From VRUE01 sp963725085 (lineage in GTDB: Bacteria > Actinomycetota > Thermoleophilia > Solirubrobacterales > 70-9), in contig CAVRXM010000005.1 in NCBI GenBank assembly GCA_963725085.1, positions 1,054,001 through 1,118,000 of the forward strand: a stretch of DNA of 64,000 nt, in the 5' to 3' direction. The position numbers and the translations under genes are program-made. Positions 28,322 to 37,080 of this stretch are shown piece by piece. Within the stretch, counting starts at the first letter, position 1. Every line of letters starts with the position of its first letter. The notes beneath the pieces are model-generated. The model searched no databases. It worked only from the letters and a program-made list of their open reading frames with translations, and was not told the origin of the DNA.

Positions 28322-29253
28322 TCGGTGCGGGCTTTGGCGCGCGGGTTCAGGATCGGGCGAAGGTTCGGCTCGACCCGGTCGCGGAGGTGCTCGTAGGCGG
28401 GCGGCAGCGAGAGCTTTTCGCCGAGCTCGGCGAGTGGCTCGTCGACTGTGAAGCCGGGGCCGAGGGTCGCGATCTCGAACAGAATCCCGCTCGGCTCGCG
28501 GAAGTAGACCGATTTGAAGTAGAAGCGATCGATCACCGGGGTCGGATGGGCGCCGCCGGCCATCGCCCGCTCGCGCCACCAATCGTGCTCGTCGATCGTC
28601 GAGGCCCAGGCGACGTGGTGGACGGATCCCGCGCCCTGCAGCGAGCGCTCCTGCGGCGGCTCGTCATACAGATAGAGGCCGCCGCGCTGGGAGCCGCGGG
28701 CCTCCCAGCCGCCTCCCCCCTCCTCGGTCGGCTCGAACTCGAGCGCTTCGAACAGCGATTTGCTCGCGTCGGGCGCCGCCGAGTAGGCGCGAACCGCGTG
28801 AAAGCCCTGCAGCGCGACCTCGGCCGGCACCTCCGGGTGGTCGGCGATCAGCGGCTCGTCGGGGACGTCGACGACGAGCAGCTCGTGGACGAGGCCCTCG
28901 GGGTCGGCGAAATGGATGCTCGGGGCGCCGTCGCCGCGCTCGACGGTGATCCCCTCGCCGCCGAGCCGCTTCTCCCAGAAGTCGAGCGCCTCGGGCGAGG
29001 CGACCCGCCAGACGATCCGGTGGACGTCGCCGGCGCCGGCCCGGCCCTGCGGCACGCCCGGGAACTCGAAGAAGGTGAGGTCGGAGCCGGCGTCGCCCTT
29101 CTCGTCGGCGAAGAACAGGTGGTAGACGGTCGGGTCGTCCTGGTTGACCGTTTTCTTGACCAGGCGGAGGCCCATCACGCCGGCGTAGAAATCGACGTTG
29201 GCCTGGCCGTCGGAGGTGATGCAGGTGATGTGGTGAATCCCCTCCAGCTTCAT
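28318..29253 (-). CDS. VOC-family ring-cleaving dioxygenase, MhqO/hydroquinone type
   Basis: The 311-residue protein has two vicinal-oxygen-chelate modules. The first begins MKLEGIHHITCITSDGQANV (metal His) with FADEKGDAGSDLTFFEFPG and IHFADPEGLVHELL; the second has GFHAVRAYSAAP, SVHHVAWASTID (metal His) and FREPSGILFEIATLGPGF (metal Glu). This is the MhqO/LinE-like layout, Fe(II) enzymes that open hydroquinones. The next gene is a maleylacetate reductase, the expected following step after hydroquinone cleavage. The start ATG 29253 is only 25 bases from the divergent start at 29279. Confidence 0.88.
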   Translation of the reverse strand: MKLEGIHHITCITSDGQANVDFYAGVMGLRLVKKTVNQDDPTVYHLFFADEKGDAGSDLTFFEFPGVPQGRAGAGDVHRIVWRVASPEALDFWEKRLGGEGITVERGDGAPSIHFADPEGLVHELLVVDVPDEPLIADHPEVPAEVALQGFHAVRAYSAAPDASKSLFEALEFEPTEEGGGGWEARGSQRGGLYLYDEPPQERSLQGAGSVHHVAWASTIDEHDWWRERAMAGGAHPTPVIDRFYFKSVYFREPSGILFEIATLGPGFTVDEPLAELGEKLSLPPAYEHLRDRVEPNLRPILNPRAKARTE

Positions 29254-29278
29254 GCCTGCCGTATAGCATCACATACCA

Positions 29279-30704
29279 ATGAGCCGCGGACGCAGCCGGC
29301 TGGTCAAGGTCCTGATCGTCCTCGGCTCCGTCTTCGCTTTCCTCAGCGTCTTCGGGATCTGGATCGAACGCCAGGCGCTCAACACCGACGACTGGGTGCA
29401 CACCAGCGACAAGCTGATCGCCAACACGAAGATCCGCGAAGCGGTCGCCGACTACCTCGTCAACACGCTCTACGAAAACGTCGACGTCGAAAAAGAACTC
29501 GAAGGGATCCTGCCCGGCGACACCAAGGAACTCGCCGGGCCGGTGTCGGGGGCGGTCCGCTCGGTCGCCGGGACCGGCGCCAACGAGGTCCTGCAGACTG
29601 CCCGCGCACAGCAGCTCTGGCGCGCCGCGAACCGGACCGCGCACGAAGAACTGATCGCCGTCCTCGAAAACGAAAAGGAAAACATCTCGACCGGGGAAGG
29701 CGAAGTGACGCTGGACCTCTCGACCCTCGTCACCAACCTGGCCAACGAAGTCGGGATCGGCCAATCGCTGTCCGAAAAACTGCCGGAAGACGCCGGGCGG
29801 ATCGTGATCCTGAAGTCCGAAGAGCTGAAGACCGCGCAGACGATCGCGACCGCGATCAAGGGCCTCGCGATCATCCTCACCCTGCTGACGTTCCTCTTCT
29901 TCGGCCTCGCCATCTACCTCTCGCGTGAGGACCGCTGGGTGACGGTGCTGTTCTGCGGCGTCGGCCTGATCGCCGCCGGGTTCGCGGTGATCGTCTTCCG
30001 CAGCATCGCCGGCGGGATCGTCGTCGACGAACTGGTGGTCGAAGAAACCGTCAAGCCGGCTGCCGAAGAAGCGTGGACGATCGCCACCTCGCTGATGGTG
30101 AGCATCGCGATCACGGTGATCGTCTTCGGCGTCCTCTTCGGGATCGCTGGCTGGCTCGCCTCGCCGACGAACCCGGCGAAATCGACCCGCCGCGTCCTGA
30201 CCCCGTTCCTGCGCGACCACACCGCCTGGGTCTACGCGCTGCTGGCGATCGTCGTCTGCATCTACTTCCTCTCGGCGCCGACCCAGAACCTGCGCACCTT
30301 CCTCACCGTCCTGATCCTCGCCGGGCTCGCCGCGGCCGGCATCCACGAGCTTCGAAGACAGTCCGAAGGCGAGAACCCCGACGTCAGCCTCGACGATCTC
30401 TTCGGCGGCACCAAAGCGCGGGTCGCAGGTGCGGTGAAGAGCGCAAATATCGGCGAGCGGATGGAGAACTTGCGGCTGCCGGAGATGCGCAAAGGCGACG
30501 GCGAGAGCAGCCGCGGGAGGAGGAGGAGGAGGAGGAGGAGGAGGAGGAGGAGGAGCCGACGCGGCGGCGGCCGGCGGCAGCGACCAGGACGCCCGCCTCT
30601 CCCGCCTCGAGAAGCTCGCCGATCTGAAGGAGAAGGGCGTCCTCACCGAGGAGGAGTTCGCGGCCGAAAAGGCCCGCGCGATGGGCGAGTCCTCCTCGGA
30701 TTGA
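29279..30704 (+). CDS. membrane protein with poly-Gly linker and C-terminal SHOCT domain, frameshifted in the repeat
   Basis: About 474 residues. An N-terminal membrane anchor (LVKVLIVLGSVFAFLSVFGI) is followed by a long extracytoplasmic part (DDWVHTSDKLIANTKIREAV) and about four to five further membrane segments (AIKGLAIILTLLTFLFFGLA; VTVLFCGVGLIAAGFAVIVF; LMVSIAITVIVFGVLFGIAG; WVYALLAIVVCIYFLS). An extra G near 30516 shifts the frame at a (GGA)13 run; the corrected reading is a poly-glycine linker followed by a SHOCT motif (LSRLEKLADLKEKGVLTEEE, then FAAEKARAMG) ending at TGA 30702-30704. GAA is the preferred Glu codon here, unlike the neighbours. Function unknown. Confidence 0.78.
30516..30554 (+). 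repeat. (GGA)13 trinucleotide microsatellite inside a coding region
   Basis: Thirteen tandem GGA units encode a poly-glycine linker in the corrected frame of the membrane protein. It sits exactly where the reading frame is broken. Length changes of whole units would keep the frame; only the extra G at its start breaks it. Confidence 0.9.
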
Positions 30705-30708
30705 GCGA

Positions 30709-30747
30709 AAGGCGCTTTTCCGCGCCATAGCTTCGGAAAGGCGCCTT
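30709..30747. terminator. shared terminator between the SHOCT protein gene and tRNA-Thr
   Basis: AAGGCGCTTTTCCG and CGGAAAGGCGCCTT form a 14-bp stem (one G-U pair on the plus strand) around an 11-base loop. It begins five bases after the plus-strand stop and five bases from the 3' end of the minus-strand tRNA, so it can serve both converging units. Confidence 0.75.
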
Positions 30748-30752
30748 GCGGA

Positions 30753-30826
30753 AGCCCGCCCTCGGAATCGAACCGAGACTCTCCTGATTACAAATCAGGT
30801 GCTTTGGCCAATTAAGCTAGGCGGGC
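30753..30826 (-). tRNA. tRNA-Thr (anticodon UGU)
   Basis: The minus strand folds into a standard cloverleaf: acceptor GCCCGCC/GGCGGGC, D-arm GCTT-AATTGGCCA-AAGC, anticodon arm CCTGA-TTTGTAA-TCAGG with anticodon TGT, five-base variable loop AGAGT, and T-arm CTCGG-TTCGATT-CCGAG. The discriminator base is U and CCA is not encoded. It reads ACA (and perhaps other ACN) threonine codons. Confidence 0.95.
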
Positions 30827-30933
30827 AGCTCGTAGGGCGAGCAGAGCGTACGCGCTCGTCCCGATCGTTGCGAGGGATCGTCCGCTTGTCCGCACCGCTG
30901 CCGGGCCGCCCTGACAGTGGTTACCTTTTCCGA

Positions 30934-32547
30934 ATGATGCGATTCCTCGCTCGGGCCGGCTTGCCGGCGGCGGCGGTGATCGCGCTCGCGGCCCTCGCCT
31001 TCGCCGGGGCGGCCGAGGCGCAGACATTCACGGTCACCAACCTCAACGGATCCGGCGTCTCCGGCGACGGCAGCCTGCGCGGCGAGGTCCTCGCCGCGAA
31101 CGCGAACAGCGGCGCCGACACGATCGACTTCGCCGGCGGCCTCGCGGGGACGATCACGCTCAGCGCCGAACTGCAGATCAAAGACCCCATCGACATCGAG
31201 GGACCGGGGCCCGGTCAGATCACCGTCGCCCAGAGCGCCGAAAAACGCGTCATCCACATCAACCTCCCCAGCCCCGGCCCGGTGACGATCACCGGCCTCC
31301 ACATCGCCGATGGAACCGCTTCGGGCCGCGGCGGCAATATCGAAAACGACATCGAACACCCGGCCTCGAGCCTGACGATCATCAACTGCCTGATCACCGG
31401 CGGCACCGCTTCGGACTACGGCGGCGGCATCGACAGCTTCGGAGGGTCGCTGACACTCCGCTCGACCACCCTCAGCGGCAACCACGCGATCTCCGGCGGG
31501 GGCGCCTGGGTCGGCGGCGAAGGCGTCGCCGTCACGATCGAAAACTCGACCTTCAACGGCAACTCGACGTCGGGATCCGGCGGTGCGCTCAACATCGAGC
31601 TCCTCGAAGGCAGCGTCCTCGTCACCGGCACGACCTTCTCGGGCAACCAGGCCCAGACGGACGCCGGCGCAATCGTCGGGTCCGTCTCGAAAGGAAGCGC
31701 GACGATCGCCAACTCGACGATCTTCGGCAACAGCTCCGCGAAAAACGGTGGTGGCGGCCTCGTCCTCAACTCCTCCGAAGGGACAATCCTGGTCGAGGCC
31801 TCGACCATTTCCGGCAATCACTCGACCGGATCCGGAGCGAAGGGCGGTGGGGTCCTCGTCGACAGCGAACATCCGATCCGGCTCGAGGACACGATCGTCG
31901 CCGGCAACAGCGCCGACGGCGGCGGCGGCGACCTCGAAGGGCCGTTCAACGCCGCCTTCAGCCTCTTCGGCAACCCCACCGGCGCGACCCTCACCGAAAC
32001 CGTCGCCGGCTCGAACCTTCTCGGCGTCGACCCCCAACTGGGGCCCCTCCAGAACAACGGCGGCCCGACCGAGACGATGGCGATCACGGCAAGCAGCCCT
32101 GCCGTCAATAATGGCGCCGGCGCGTTGGGAACCGACCAGCGCGGGCAGGCCCGTCCCGTCCTCTATCCCGGCATCCCGATCTCGGCCGCCGCGGGGGCGA
32201 ACGGTGCCGACATCGGCGCCTTCGAGCTGCAGGCGCCGCCGCCGCCCTCGAACCAGTTCCGCTTCGGCAAGGTCAAGCTGCACAAGAAGAAGGGGACGGC
32301 GACAGTGGCAATCGTCGTTCCCGGCCCGGGTGTCGTGCTCCTCGTCGGCTCGAAGAAGGTGAAAAAGGCGAGCAAGACCGCGAAGGGGGCCGGGACCGTG
32401 AAGCTCATCCTCAAGGCCAAGGGCAAGACATTGCGATCGCTCAAGCGCGACGGCAAGGTGAAGGTGAAGGCGAAATTCACGTTCACCCCGACCGGCGGCA
32501 CGCCGGCATCGAGGACGAAGGTCGTGAAGCTGGTCAGGAAGCGCTAG
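30934..32547 (+). CDS. secreted right-handed beta-helix protein with basic C-terminal domain
   Basis: The 537-residue protein from ATG 30934 has a signal peptide (AAVIALAALAFAGAAEA). The passenger is a parallel beta-helix with repeated NSTFNGNSTSGSGGALNI-like coils (TTLSGNHAISGGGAWVGG; STIFGNSSAKNGGGGLVLNS; STISGNHSTGSGAKGGGVLV), closing with the choice-of-anchor-Q-type segment LQNNGGPTETMAITASSPAV. A proline linker (QAPPPPSNQF) leads to a lysine-rich beta domain (FGKVKLHKKKGTATVAIVVP; VLLVGSKKVKKASKTAKGAG; DGKVKVKAKFTFTP). It is probably displayed on the cell surface. No catalytic residues can be assigned. Confidence 0.85.
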   Translation: MMRFLARAGLPAAAVIALAALAFAGAAEAQTFTVTNLNGSGVSGDGSLRGEVLAANANSGADTIDFAGGLAGTITLSAELQIKDPIDIEGPGPGQITVAQSAEKRVIHINLPSPGPVTITGLHIADGTASGRGGNIENDIEHPASSLTIINCLITGGTASDYGGGIDSFGGSLTLRSTTLSGNHAISGGGAWVGGEGVAVTIENSTFNGNSTSGSGGALNIELLEGSVLVTGTTFSGNQAQTDAGAIVGSVSKGSATIANSTIFGNSSAKNGGGGLVLNSSEGTILVEASTISGNHSTGSGAKGGGVLVDSEHPIRLEDTIVAGNSADGGGGDLEGPFNAAFSLFGNPTGATLTETVAGSNLLGVDPQLGPLQNNGGPTETMAITASSPAVNNGAGALGTDQRGQARPVLYPGIPISAAAGANGADIGAFELQAPPPPSNQFRFGKVKLHKKKGTATVAIVVPGPGVVLLVGSKKVKKASKTAKGAGTVKLILKAKGKTLRSLKRDGKVKVKAKFTFTPTGGTPASRTKVVKLVRKR

Positions 32548-32572
32548 CGGCGCTGGGTGGCCATCGCATCGG

Positions 32573-33064
32573 TCAGGTGACCTCCTCGAGCCGGCCCGTC
32601 TTGACGTCGTAGACGAAGCCGCGAACCGCGTCCGTCCTCGGGATAAACGGGCTCTCCTTGATCCGTTTGATCGAGTCGCGGACGTCCTGCTCGAGGTCGG
32701 CGAAGTTCATCGCGTGCCACTCGGGCCGCTCACCGGAGTGCTCCTCGAGCATCTGATGGAACTCCTCGTTGCTGAAGGTGAGCATCCCGCAGTCGGTGTG
32801 GTGGATCAGCATGATCTCCTCGGTGCCCAGCAGGTGCTGGGAGATCGCCAGCGAGCGGATCTCGTCGTCGGTGACGACACCGCCGGCGTTGCGGATCACG
32901 TGCGCGTCCCCGATCGAGAGACCGAGCATCGGATAGGGATTCAGCCGTGCGTCCATGCAGGCGACTATCGCGATTTTCCTTGCCGGGGGGAGCGGCAGAT
33001 CGCCCTTGTCGAAGCCCGCGGCGAAGGCCTCGTTGTTCTGGACCAACTCATCGATTGCACTCAT
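32573..33064 (-). CDS. beta-class carbonic anhydrase
   Basis: The 163-residue protein has the zinc ligands of the beta class: ACMDARLNPYPMLGLSIGDA (Cys36 with the Asp38-Arg40 dyad) and LIHHTDCGMLTFSNEEFH (His89, Cys92). It is near the short end of the family, like the compact actinobacterial type, and interconverts CO2 and bicarbonate in the cytoplasm. It leads a minus-strand group of small housekeeping genes but the 42-base gap to its upstream neighbour does not prove an operon. Confidence 0.94.
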   Translation of the reverse strand: MSAIDELVQNNEAFAAGFDKGDLPLPPARKIAIVACMDARLNPYPMLGLSIGDAHVIRNAGGVVTDDEIRSLAISQHLLGTEEIMLIHHTDCGMLTFSNEEFHQMLEEHSGERPEWHAMNFADLEQDVRDSIKRIKESPFIPRTDAVRGFVYDVKTGRLEEVT

Positions 33065-33106
33065 CGTCCTGCTCCCTTCCGATCGGTTCCAACGGTATTG
33101 GGTCTG

Positions 33107-33535
33107 TCATACCCCGTTGGGGGTGATGACGACCACCGGGATCAGCCGGTCGGTCTTTGCCTGGTAGGCGCTGTAGCGGTCGCCGTTGTTGTCGTTGGCG
33201 AGTTTCCAGAGCCGGTCGAACTCGGGGTCGGTCTGCCCGATGACGCTTGCCGTGGCCTTCTCGCGATCGCGGCCGAGCTGGACCTCGACCTCGGGGTTCG
33301 CCTGCAGGTTGAGGAGCCAGGCCGGCGGTTTGGGGTCACCGCCTTTCGAGGCGACGACGACGTAGTCGTCGCCGTCCTTCGCGTAGACGAGGCCGTTGGT
33401 CCGGATCTCGCCCGAGCGACGGCCCTCGGTCCGCAGCAGCAGGCACGGGACTCCGAGCACCTTGTGCCCGACCCGCCCGTCGGTCGCCTTGTAGACCTTC
33501 TCGTGAACGCCGAGGACATGGCTGAGCAAGCTCAT
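33107..33535 (-). CDS. deazaflavin (F420)-dependent nitroreductase family protein
   Basis: The 142-residue split-barrel protein has LLLRTEGRRSGEIRTNGLVY, YVVVASKGGDPKPPAWLLNL and NPEVEVQLGRDREKATASVI, the signature of the Ddn-like F420H2-dependent family (FDOR-A). KPPAWLLNLQANPEV forms the cofactor-binding segment. Such enzymes reduce quinones or nitro compounds using F420H2, which implies that the organism makes coenzyme F420, consistent with the LLM-type enzyme encoded nearby. The natural substrate is unknown. Confidence 0.9.
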   Translation of the reverse strand: MSLLSHVLGVHEKVYKATDGRVGHKVLGVPCLLLRTEGRRSGEIRTNGLVYAKDGDDYVVVASKGGDPKPPAWLLNLQANPEVEVQLGRDREKATASVIGQTDPEFDRLWKLANDNNGDRYSAYQAKTDRLIPVVVITPNGV

Positions 33536-33544
33536 GGACGCAGC

Positions 33545-34048
33545 CTAACCCCTCGAGGTCGGGGCACTCACATTGTCGAGCCGAGGGAAGGGGGTCGGGC
33601 AGCCACCGGGAGAGCGCTCGAAGTGGTCCTGGTCCTCGGGCTCGGACTCCCAGAAGAGACCGGCCTCGCTGATCTCCGTCACGACTCTGCCCGGCCAGTG
33701 ACCGGATGCGTCGACGTCGGGGATCGTCTCCTCGGCGACCCGGCGCTGCTCATCGCTCGTATAGAAGATCTCCGAGCGGTACCCCGAGCCGACGAGATCT
33801 GCACCGAGATCGGGCCGGTGGACCTGGAAGAAGTACTCGAGCAGATCCCGGTAGGAGAGCCGCTCCGGGTCGAAGACGACCTCGACCGCCTCGGCGTGGC
33901 CGTCATTGTTCTCCTCGGTCGGGTTCTCGTTCTGGCCACCGGTCCATCCCACGCGGGTGGAGATGACCCCGTCGCAGTCGCGCAGCAGCTGCTGCATGAT
34001 CCAGAAGCAGCCTCCGGCGAGAACCGCGGTCTCCGCGCCGTCGCTCAT
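33545..34048 (-). CDS. msrA: peptide methionine-S-sulfoxide reductase
   Basis: The 167-residue protein has the MsrA active site LAGGCFWIMQQLLRDCDGV (Cys14 in GCFW), the fold motif TRVGWTGGQNENPTEENN, and HAEAVEVVFDPERLSYRDLL with YFFQVHRPD. It repairs methionine (S)-sulfoxide. The tail FERSPGGCPTPFPRLDNVSA holds one Cys (in GGCP) as a possible resolving residue. It lies nine bases upstream of the deazaflavin-type gene on the same strand, so they may be co-transcribed in an oxidative-stress context. Confidence 0.93.
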   Translation of the reverse strand: MSDGAETAVLAGGCFWIMQQLLRDCDGVISTRVGWTGGQNENPTEENNDGHAEAVEVVFDPERLSYRDLLEYFFQVHRPDLGADLVGSGYRSEIFYTSDEQRRVAEETIPDVDASGHWPGRVVTEISEAGLFWESEPEDQDHFERSPGGCPTPFPRLDNVSAPTSRG

Positions 34049-34080
34049 GGTTCGGTCAATCTACACCTGGGCCCCGGGGC

Positions 34081-35130
34081 TCAGCCGAGCTGCGGCAGAA
34101 CGCGCTCGCCGAACAGCCTGACCTGCTCGGTAAGCGTCGGCAGACCCTGGATCTCGACTCCCGCCCAGGTGCGCAGGGTGAACGGATCGGTGAAGGAGAC
34201 GAGGGCGTGGTCGAGGCCGGCCGGAGCGTAGGTCTCGGTCAGCCACTGCAGCCAGTCCTCGGGCGTTCCAGCGACGACCAGGCGGTCGGCGATCGCATCG
34301 GGGGTGGCGCCGAGAGCGCGCTTGACATCGCCGGCGGCAAAGGCCTCGCTGACCGGGGCAACCTCATCGGGGTCGATTCCGTGGCGCTCTAGGAGGGCGG
34401 GCGGCATCGAGGGGATGTAGAAGGCGGCGAGGATCCGGCCGGCACGGCGCGCCACCTCGCCGTCGGCGGCGATCGCGCCCAGCAGCGAGTCGCCGAGGTC
34501 GAGCCCGTCGCAGCTCCTGCCCGCTCGCTCGATCCCTGCCTCGAAGCAATCGACCGTGTACCCGAGCGCCTCGGTGGAGTAGGCGCACGCGGTGATCAGT
34601 CCGTCAGCGACCTCCCCCGCGAGCTCCATAGACTTCGGCCCGCCCATCGCGCCGATCTTCAGCGGCAGGTGTCGTTGGACCGGCCGGGCCGCGGTCGTCA
34701 CGCCCGAGTAGACGTAGAAATCGCCGGCGAAATCCTGCGAGCCCTCGTCGAGAAATGCGCGCATCACCTGGTGTGCCTCACGCAGGCGGGCGATCGGGCG
34801 CGTGCCCTTCCACCTCACCCCGTACTGCTGCAGCATCGCGATGTTGCCGATCCCGAAGACGACCTCGGCCCGCCCGCCGCTGAGCTCATCGAGGGTCGCG
34901 GCAAGCTGCGCGACATAGGTCGGGTCGCGCATGTAGATCGGGGCGACGCACGGCCCGAGCGCGATTTGCTCGGTCTGCCGCGCGGCGGCGGCGAGAAGCA
35001 TCCAGCCGTCCTTGTGGTAGATCTCGTCGGCGCTGTAGCAGCCGTAGAACCCCAGTTCGTCGGCGATCCGGATCGACTCCAGAAGCTCATCGGCCGGCTG
35101 CTCAGGCAGCATCTGGAAGCTGGCCAGCAC
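34081..35130 (-). CDS. LLM-class (luciferase-like, F420-type) oxidoreductase
   Basis: The 349-residue TIM-barrel protein from GTG 35130 has LLESIRIADELGFYGCYSAD, LGPCVAPIYMRDPTYVAQLA and TLDELSGGRAEVVFGIGNIA, followed by LPLKIGAMGGPKSMELAGEV and DGLITACAYSTEALGY, characteristic of F420-dependent luciferase-like enzymes. Whether it binds F420 or FMN cannot be settled by eye, but the actinobacterial background and the Ddn-like gene favour F420. It lies nine bases after the start of the Gfo/Idh/MocA gene's end, in one minus-strand run. Confidence 0.9.
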   Translation of the reverse strand: MLASFQMLPEQPADELLESIRIADELGFYGCYSADEIYHKDGWMLLAAAARQTEQIALGPCVAPIYMRDPTYVAQLAATLDELSGGRAEVVFGIGNIAMLQQYGVRWKGTRPIARLREAHQVMRAFLDEGSQDFAGDFYVYSGVTTAARPVQRHLPLKIGAMGGPKSMELAGEVADGLITACAYSTEALGYTVDCFEAGIERAGRSCDGLDLGDSLLGAIAADGEVARRAGRILAAFYIPSMPPALLERHGIDPDEVAPVSEAFAAGDVKRALGATPDAIADRLVVAGTPEDWLQWLTETYAPAGLDHALVSFTDPFTLRTWAGVEIQGLPTLTEQVRLFGERVLPQLG

Positions 35131-35139
35131 GGGCCTAGC

Positions 35140-36135
35140 CTAACGCGGAGCCACCGGCCGGCAGCTGCGCGCCGACTCGAGCGCGGCAAGCGCGATCGCG
35201 AGCGCGGCGGCCCCGTCCTCGCCGGTGGCGAGCGGGCGGCCCTCGCCGCGAACGGCCGCGCCGAAGCACCGCACCACCCGCTCGTAGATCGGGCCGCGCT
35301 CGGCGATCTCGACCTCCTCGATCTCGTCGAGCCGTCGCAGCAGCACCTGCCCGATCGGGTCCGGTGTCATCACCTCGCGGCCGATCAGCGAGGCCTCCGT
35401 TCCGTGCAGCTCAAAGCCCGTTCCCGCGTGGGGCACGGTGAAGGCGTCATGGAAGGAGACGAGCTGGCCGCCGCGCATCCGCATCACCCCCATCGCCGAG
35501 TCCTCGAGCGGCGGCTCGGCCAGGCCCTGGTTCGCGGTCAGCGCCGTCACCTCGGCGACCTCGTCGCCGAGCAGGAAGCGGACGGTGTCGGCGTCGTGGA
35601 CGGTGATGTCGAGGACGACGCCGCCTCCCGCCTCCGGCTTCCGCAGGCGCCAGGTGCGGAGCTCCTCGGGCAGCGAGCGCGCGTGGAAGACCCGCGCCGC
35701 GAGGATCTCGCCGATCGCGCCGGCCTCGACCATCTCCCTCATCGCCCTGATCGTCGGCGCCCCTCGCAGGTGGTGGTTGGTGGCGAGGACGACGCCGGCC
35801 TCCTCGCACGCCGCGATCATCGCCGCCGCCTCGGCGAGGCTCAGCGCCAGCGGCTTCTCGCAGAGGACGTGCTTGCCGGCCCGGGCCGCGGCGATCGTGC
35901 GCTCCGCATGGAGATCGTTCGTCGTGCCGATATAGACGGCGTCGATCCCGGGGTCGGCCAGCATCTCCTCGAGCGACGGGTAGGCGCGCTCGAGCCCCGC
36001 CGCCTCGGCGAACCGCTCGCCGCGCTCGGCCGAGCTCGAGAAGACGCCAACCGCCCTCGCGTCCTCCGTCGCGCGCACCGCCGGGATCAGGTAATGCCCC
36101 GCCCACTGACTGGCGCCGACGAATCCCCAGTTCAC
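35140..36135 (-). CDS. Gfo/Idh/MocA-family NAD(P)-dependent oxidoreductase
   Basis: The 331-residue protein from GTG 36135 has the Rossmann motif NWGFVGASQWAGHYLIPAVR, DAVYIGTTNDLHAERTIAAA, the family motif GKHVLCEKPLALSLAEAAAM (catalytic Lys), and VLATNHHLRGAPTIRAMREM, with GGGVVLDITVHDADTVRFLL holding the conserved Asp and His. These enzymes oxidise or reduce sugars, inositols or related polyols. Its GTG overlaps the TGA of the secreted protein gene upstream (GTGA), so it is translationally coupled to an unrelated-looking gene. Confidence 0.92.
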   Translation of the reverse strand: MNWGFVGASQWAGHYLIPAVRATEDARAVGVFSSSAERGERFAEAAGLERAYPSLEEMLADPGIDAVYIGTTNDLHAERTIAAARAGKHVLCEKPLALSLAEAAAMIAACEEAGVVLATNHHLRGAPTIRAMREMVEAGAIGEILAARVFHARSLPEELRTWRLRKPEAGGGVVLDITVHDADTVRFLLGDEVAEVTALTANQGLAEPPLEDSAMGVMRMRGGQLVSFHDAFTVPHAGTGFELHGTEASLIGREVMTPDPIGQVLLRRLDEIEEVEIAERGPIYERVVRCFGAAVRGEGRPLATGEDGAAALAIALAALESARSCRPVAPR

Positions 36136-37019
36136 GCGAACGGTCTCGGACGGAAGCTCTCGCAGGAGCGCAGCCGATCGGGCGGGTCGCGCTCGATCAC
36201 GAGATCGGTACCCCCGCCGCACTCGATCGAGTCGCGGCTCCCGTCGCGGGGGTTCTTGATCTCGTCGGTGCCGCCTTCGGCCTGCACCAGATCGGCTCCC
36301 GGGCCGGGGGTGATGATGTCGTCCCCGGCGCTGCCGATGATCTGGTCCGCCCCCGAATCGCCTTCGAGGATCGCTTCCGGGGATCCCGCCGCGCTCAGGC
36401 TGTCGCCGCCGGGCCCGCCCCTCTCCTGCACTTCCACCTTTGGGCGCTCGAGTACGTCGATCGTGTCCGGGCCCGGCCCGCCGTCGGCGATGAACAGGGT
36501 CCTCGGATCGGGCGTGAGCAAGTCGATGTCCCCATCTTCGGGACCCGGGTCGAGGTTGATCCCGCTCTGGCCGGCGACGGTCGCGTAGCTGAAGTGATCG
36601 GCCTCTGTCCCGCCGCTGAGGATCGCCAATCCTCCTCCCCGGACCGTGAACTCGATCTCCGAGGACGCATCGGGCTCGGGCGTGGCGCCTGGGGCGAAGG
36701 GGCCGCCGGTGAGCGAGACCGTGATCGAGCTCACGCCGACGACGCGGAGCTTGACCCGATCGGTGTTGGTGACGGTCGGCGATCCGTGACAGTTGATCCG
36801 GTGTCCGGAGAATTCGTCCGTCACCCGAATGCGGTCGCCGGCCCGCTGCAGCTCGGCTTCGGCGCCGATCAGGTTCTTTTCGAGTGCGTCGACCGAGAGA
36901 AGACGGGTCGCGGGGTCGAATCGGCATCTGATGCCGGCGGACGCGGACTGGGCGGCGATCAGGAGGAGGGCCGGGATCACAGCGGCGGCGATCACCGAGC
37001 TTATCCATGGCCGTGACAC
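36132..37019 (-). CDS. secreted calcium-binding-repeat (RTX-like) protein
   Basis: The 295-residue protein has a signal peptide (SSVIAAAVIPALLLIAAQSA). A beta-rich region (SVDALEKNLIGAEAELQRAG) is followed by degenerate glycine/aspartate repeats (DSLSAAGSPEAILEGDSGAD; QIIGSAGDDIITPGPGADLV; QAEGGTDEIKNPRDGSRDSI) and an end with a Cys pair (IECGGGTDLV, LRSCESFRP). The GGxGxDxI-like repeats bind calcium in the RTX family. No catalytic domain is seen. Its stop overlaps the next start. Confidence 0.75.
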   Translation of the reverse strand: MSRPWISSVIAAAVIPALLLIAAQSASAGIRCRFDPATRLLSVDALEKNLIGAEAELQRAGDRIRVTDEFSGHRINCHGSPTVTNTDRVKLRVVGVSSITVSLTGGPFAPGATPEPDASSEIEFTVRGGGLAILSGGTEADHFSYATVAGQSGINLDPGPEDGDIDLLTPDPRTLFIADGGPGPDTIDVLERPKVEVQERGGPGGDSLSAAGSPEAILEGDSGADQIIGSAGDDIITPGPGADLVQAEGGTDEIKNPRDGSRDSIECGGGTDLVIERDPPDRLRSCESFRPRPFA

Positions 37020-37080
37020 GTCCGGCCAAGCCTAGCCTCGATCCGCCGTTGCGCCGAGCCGGGGCAGTCGGCGCTCTAAG

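Noticed and set aside
30516..30554. Phase variation by slippage in the GGA run
   Set aside because: Adding or losing whole GGA units does not change the frame; the break is due to one extra G next to the run.
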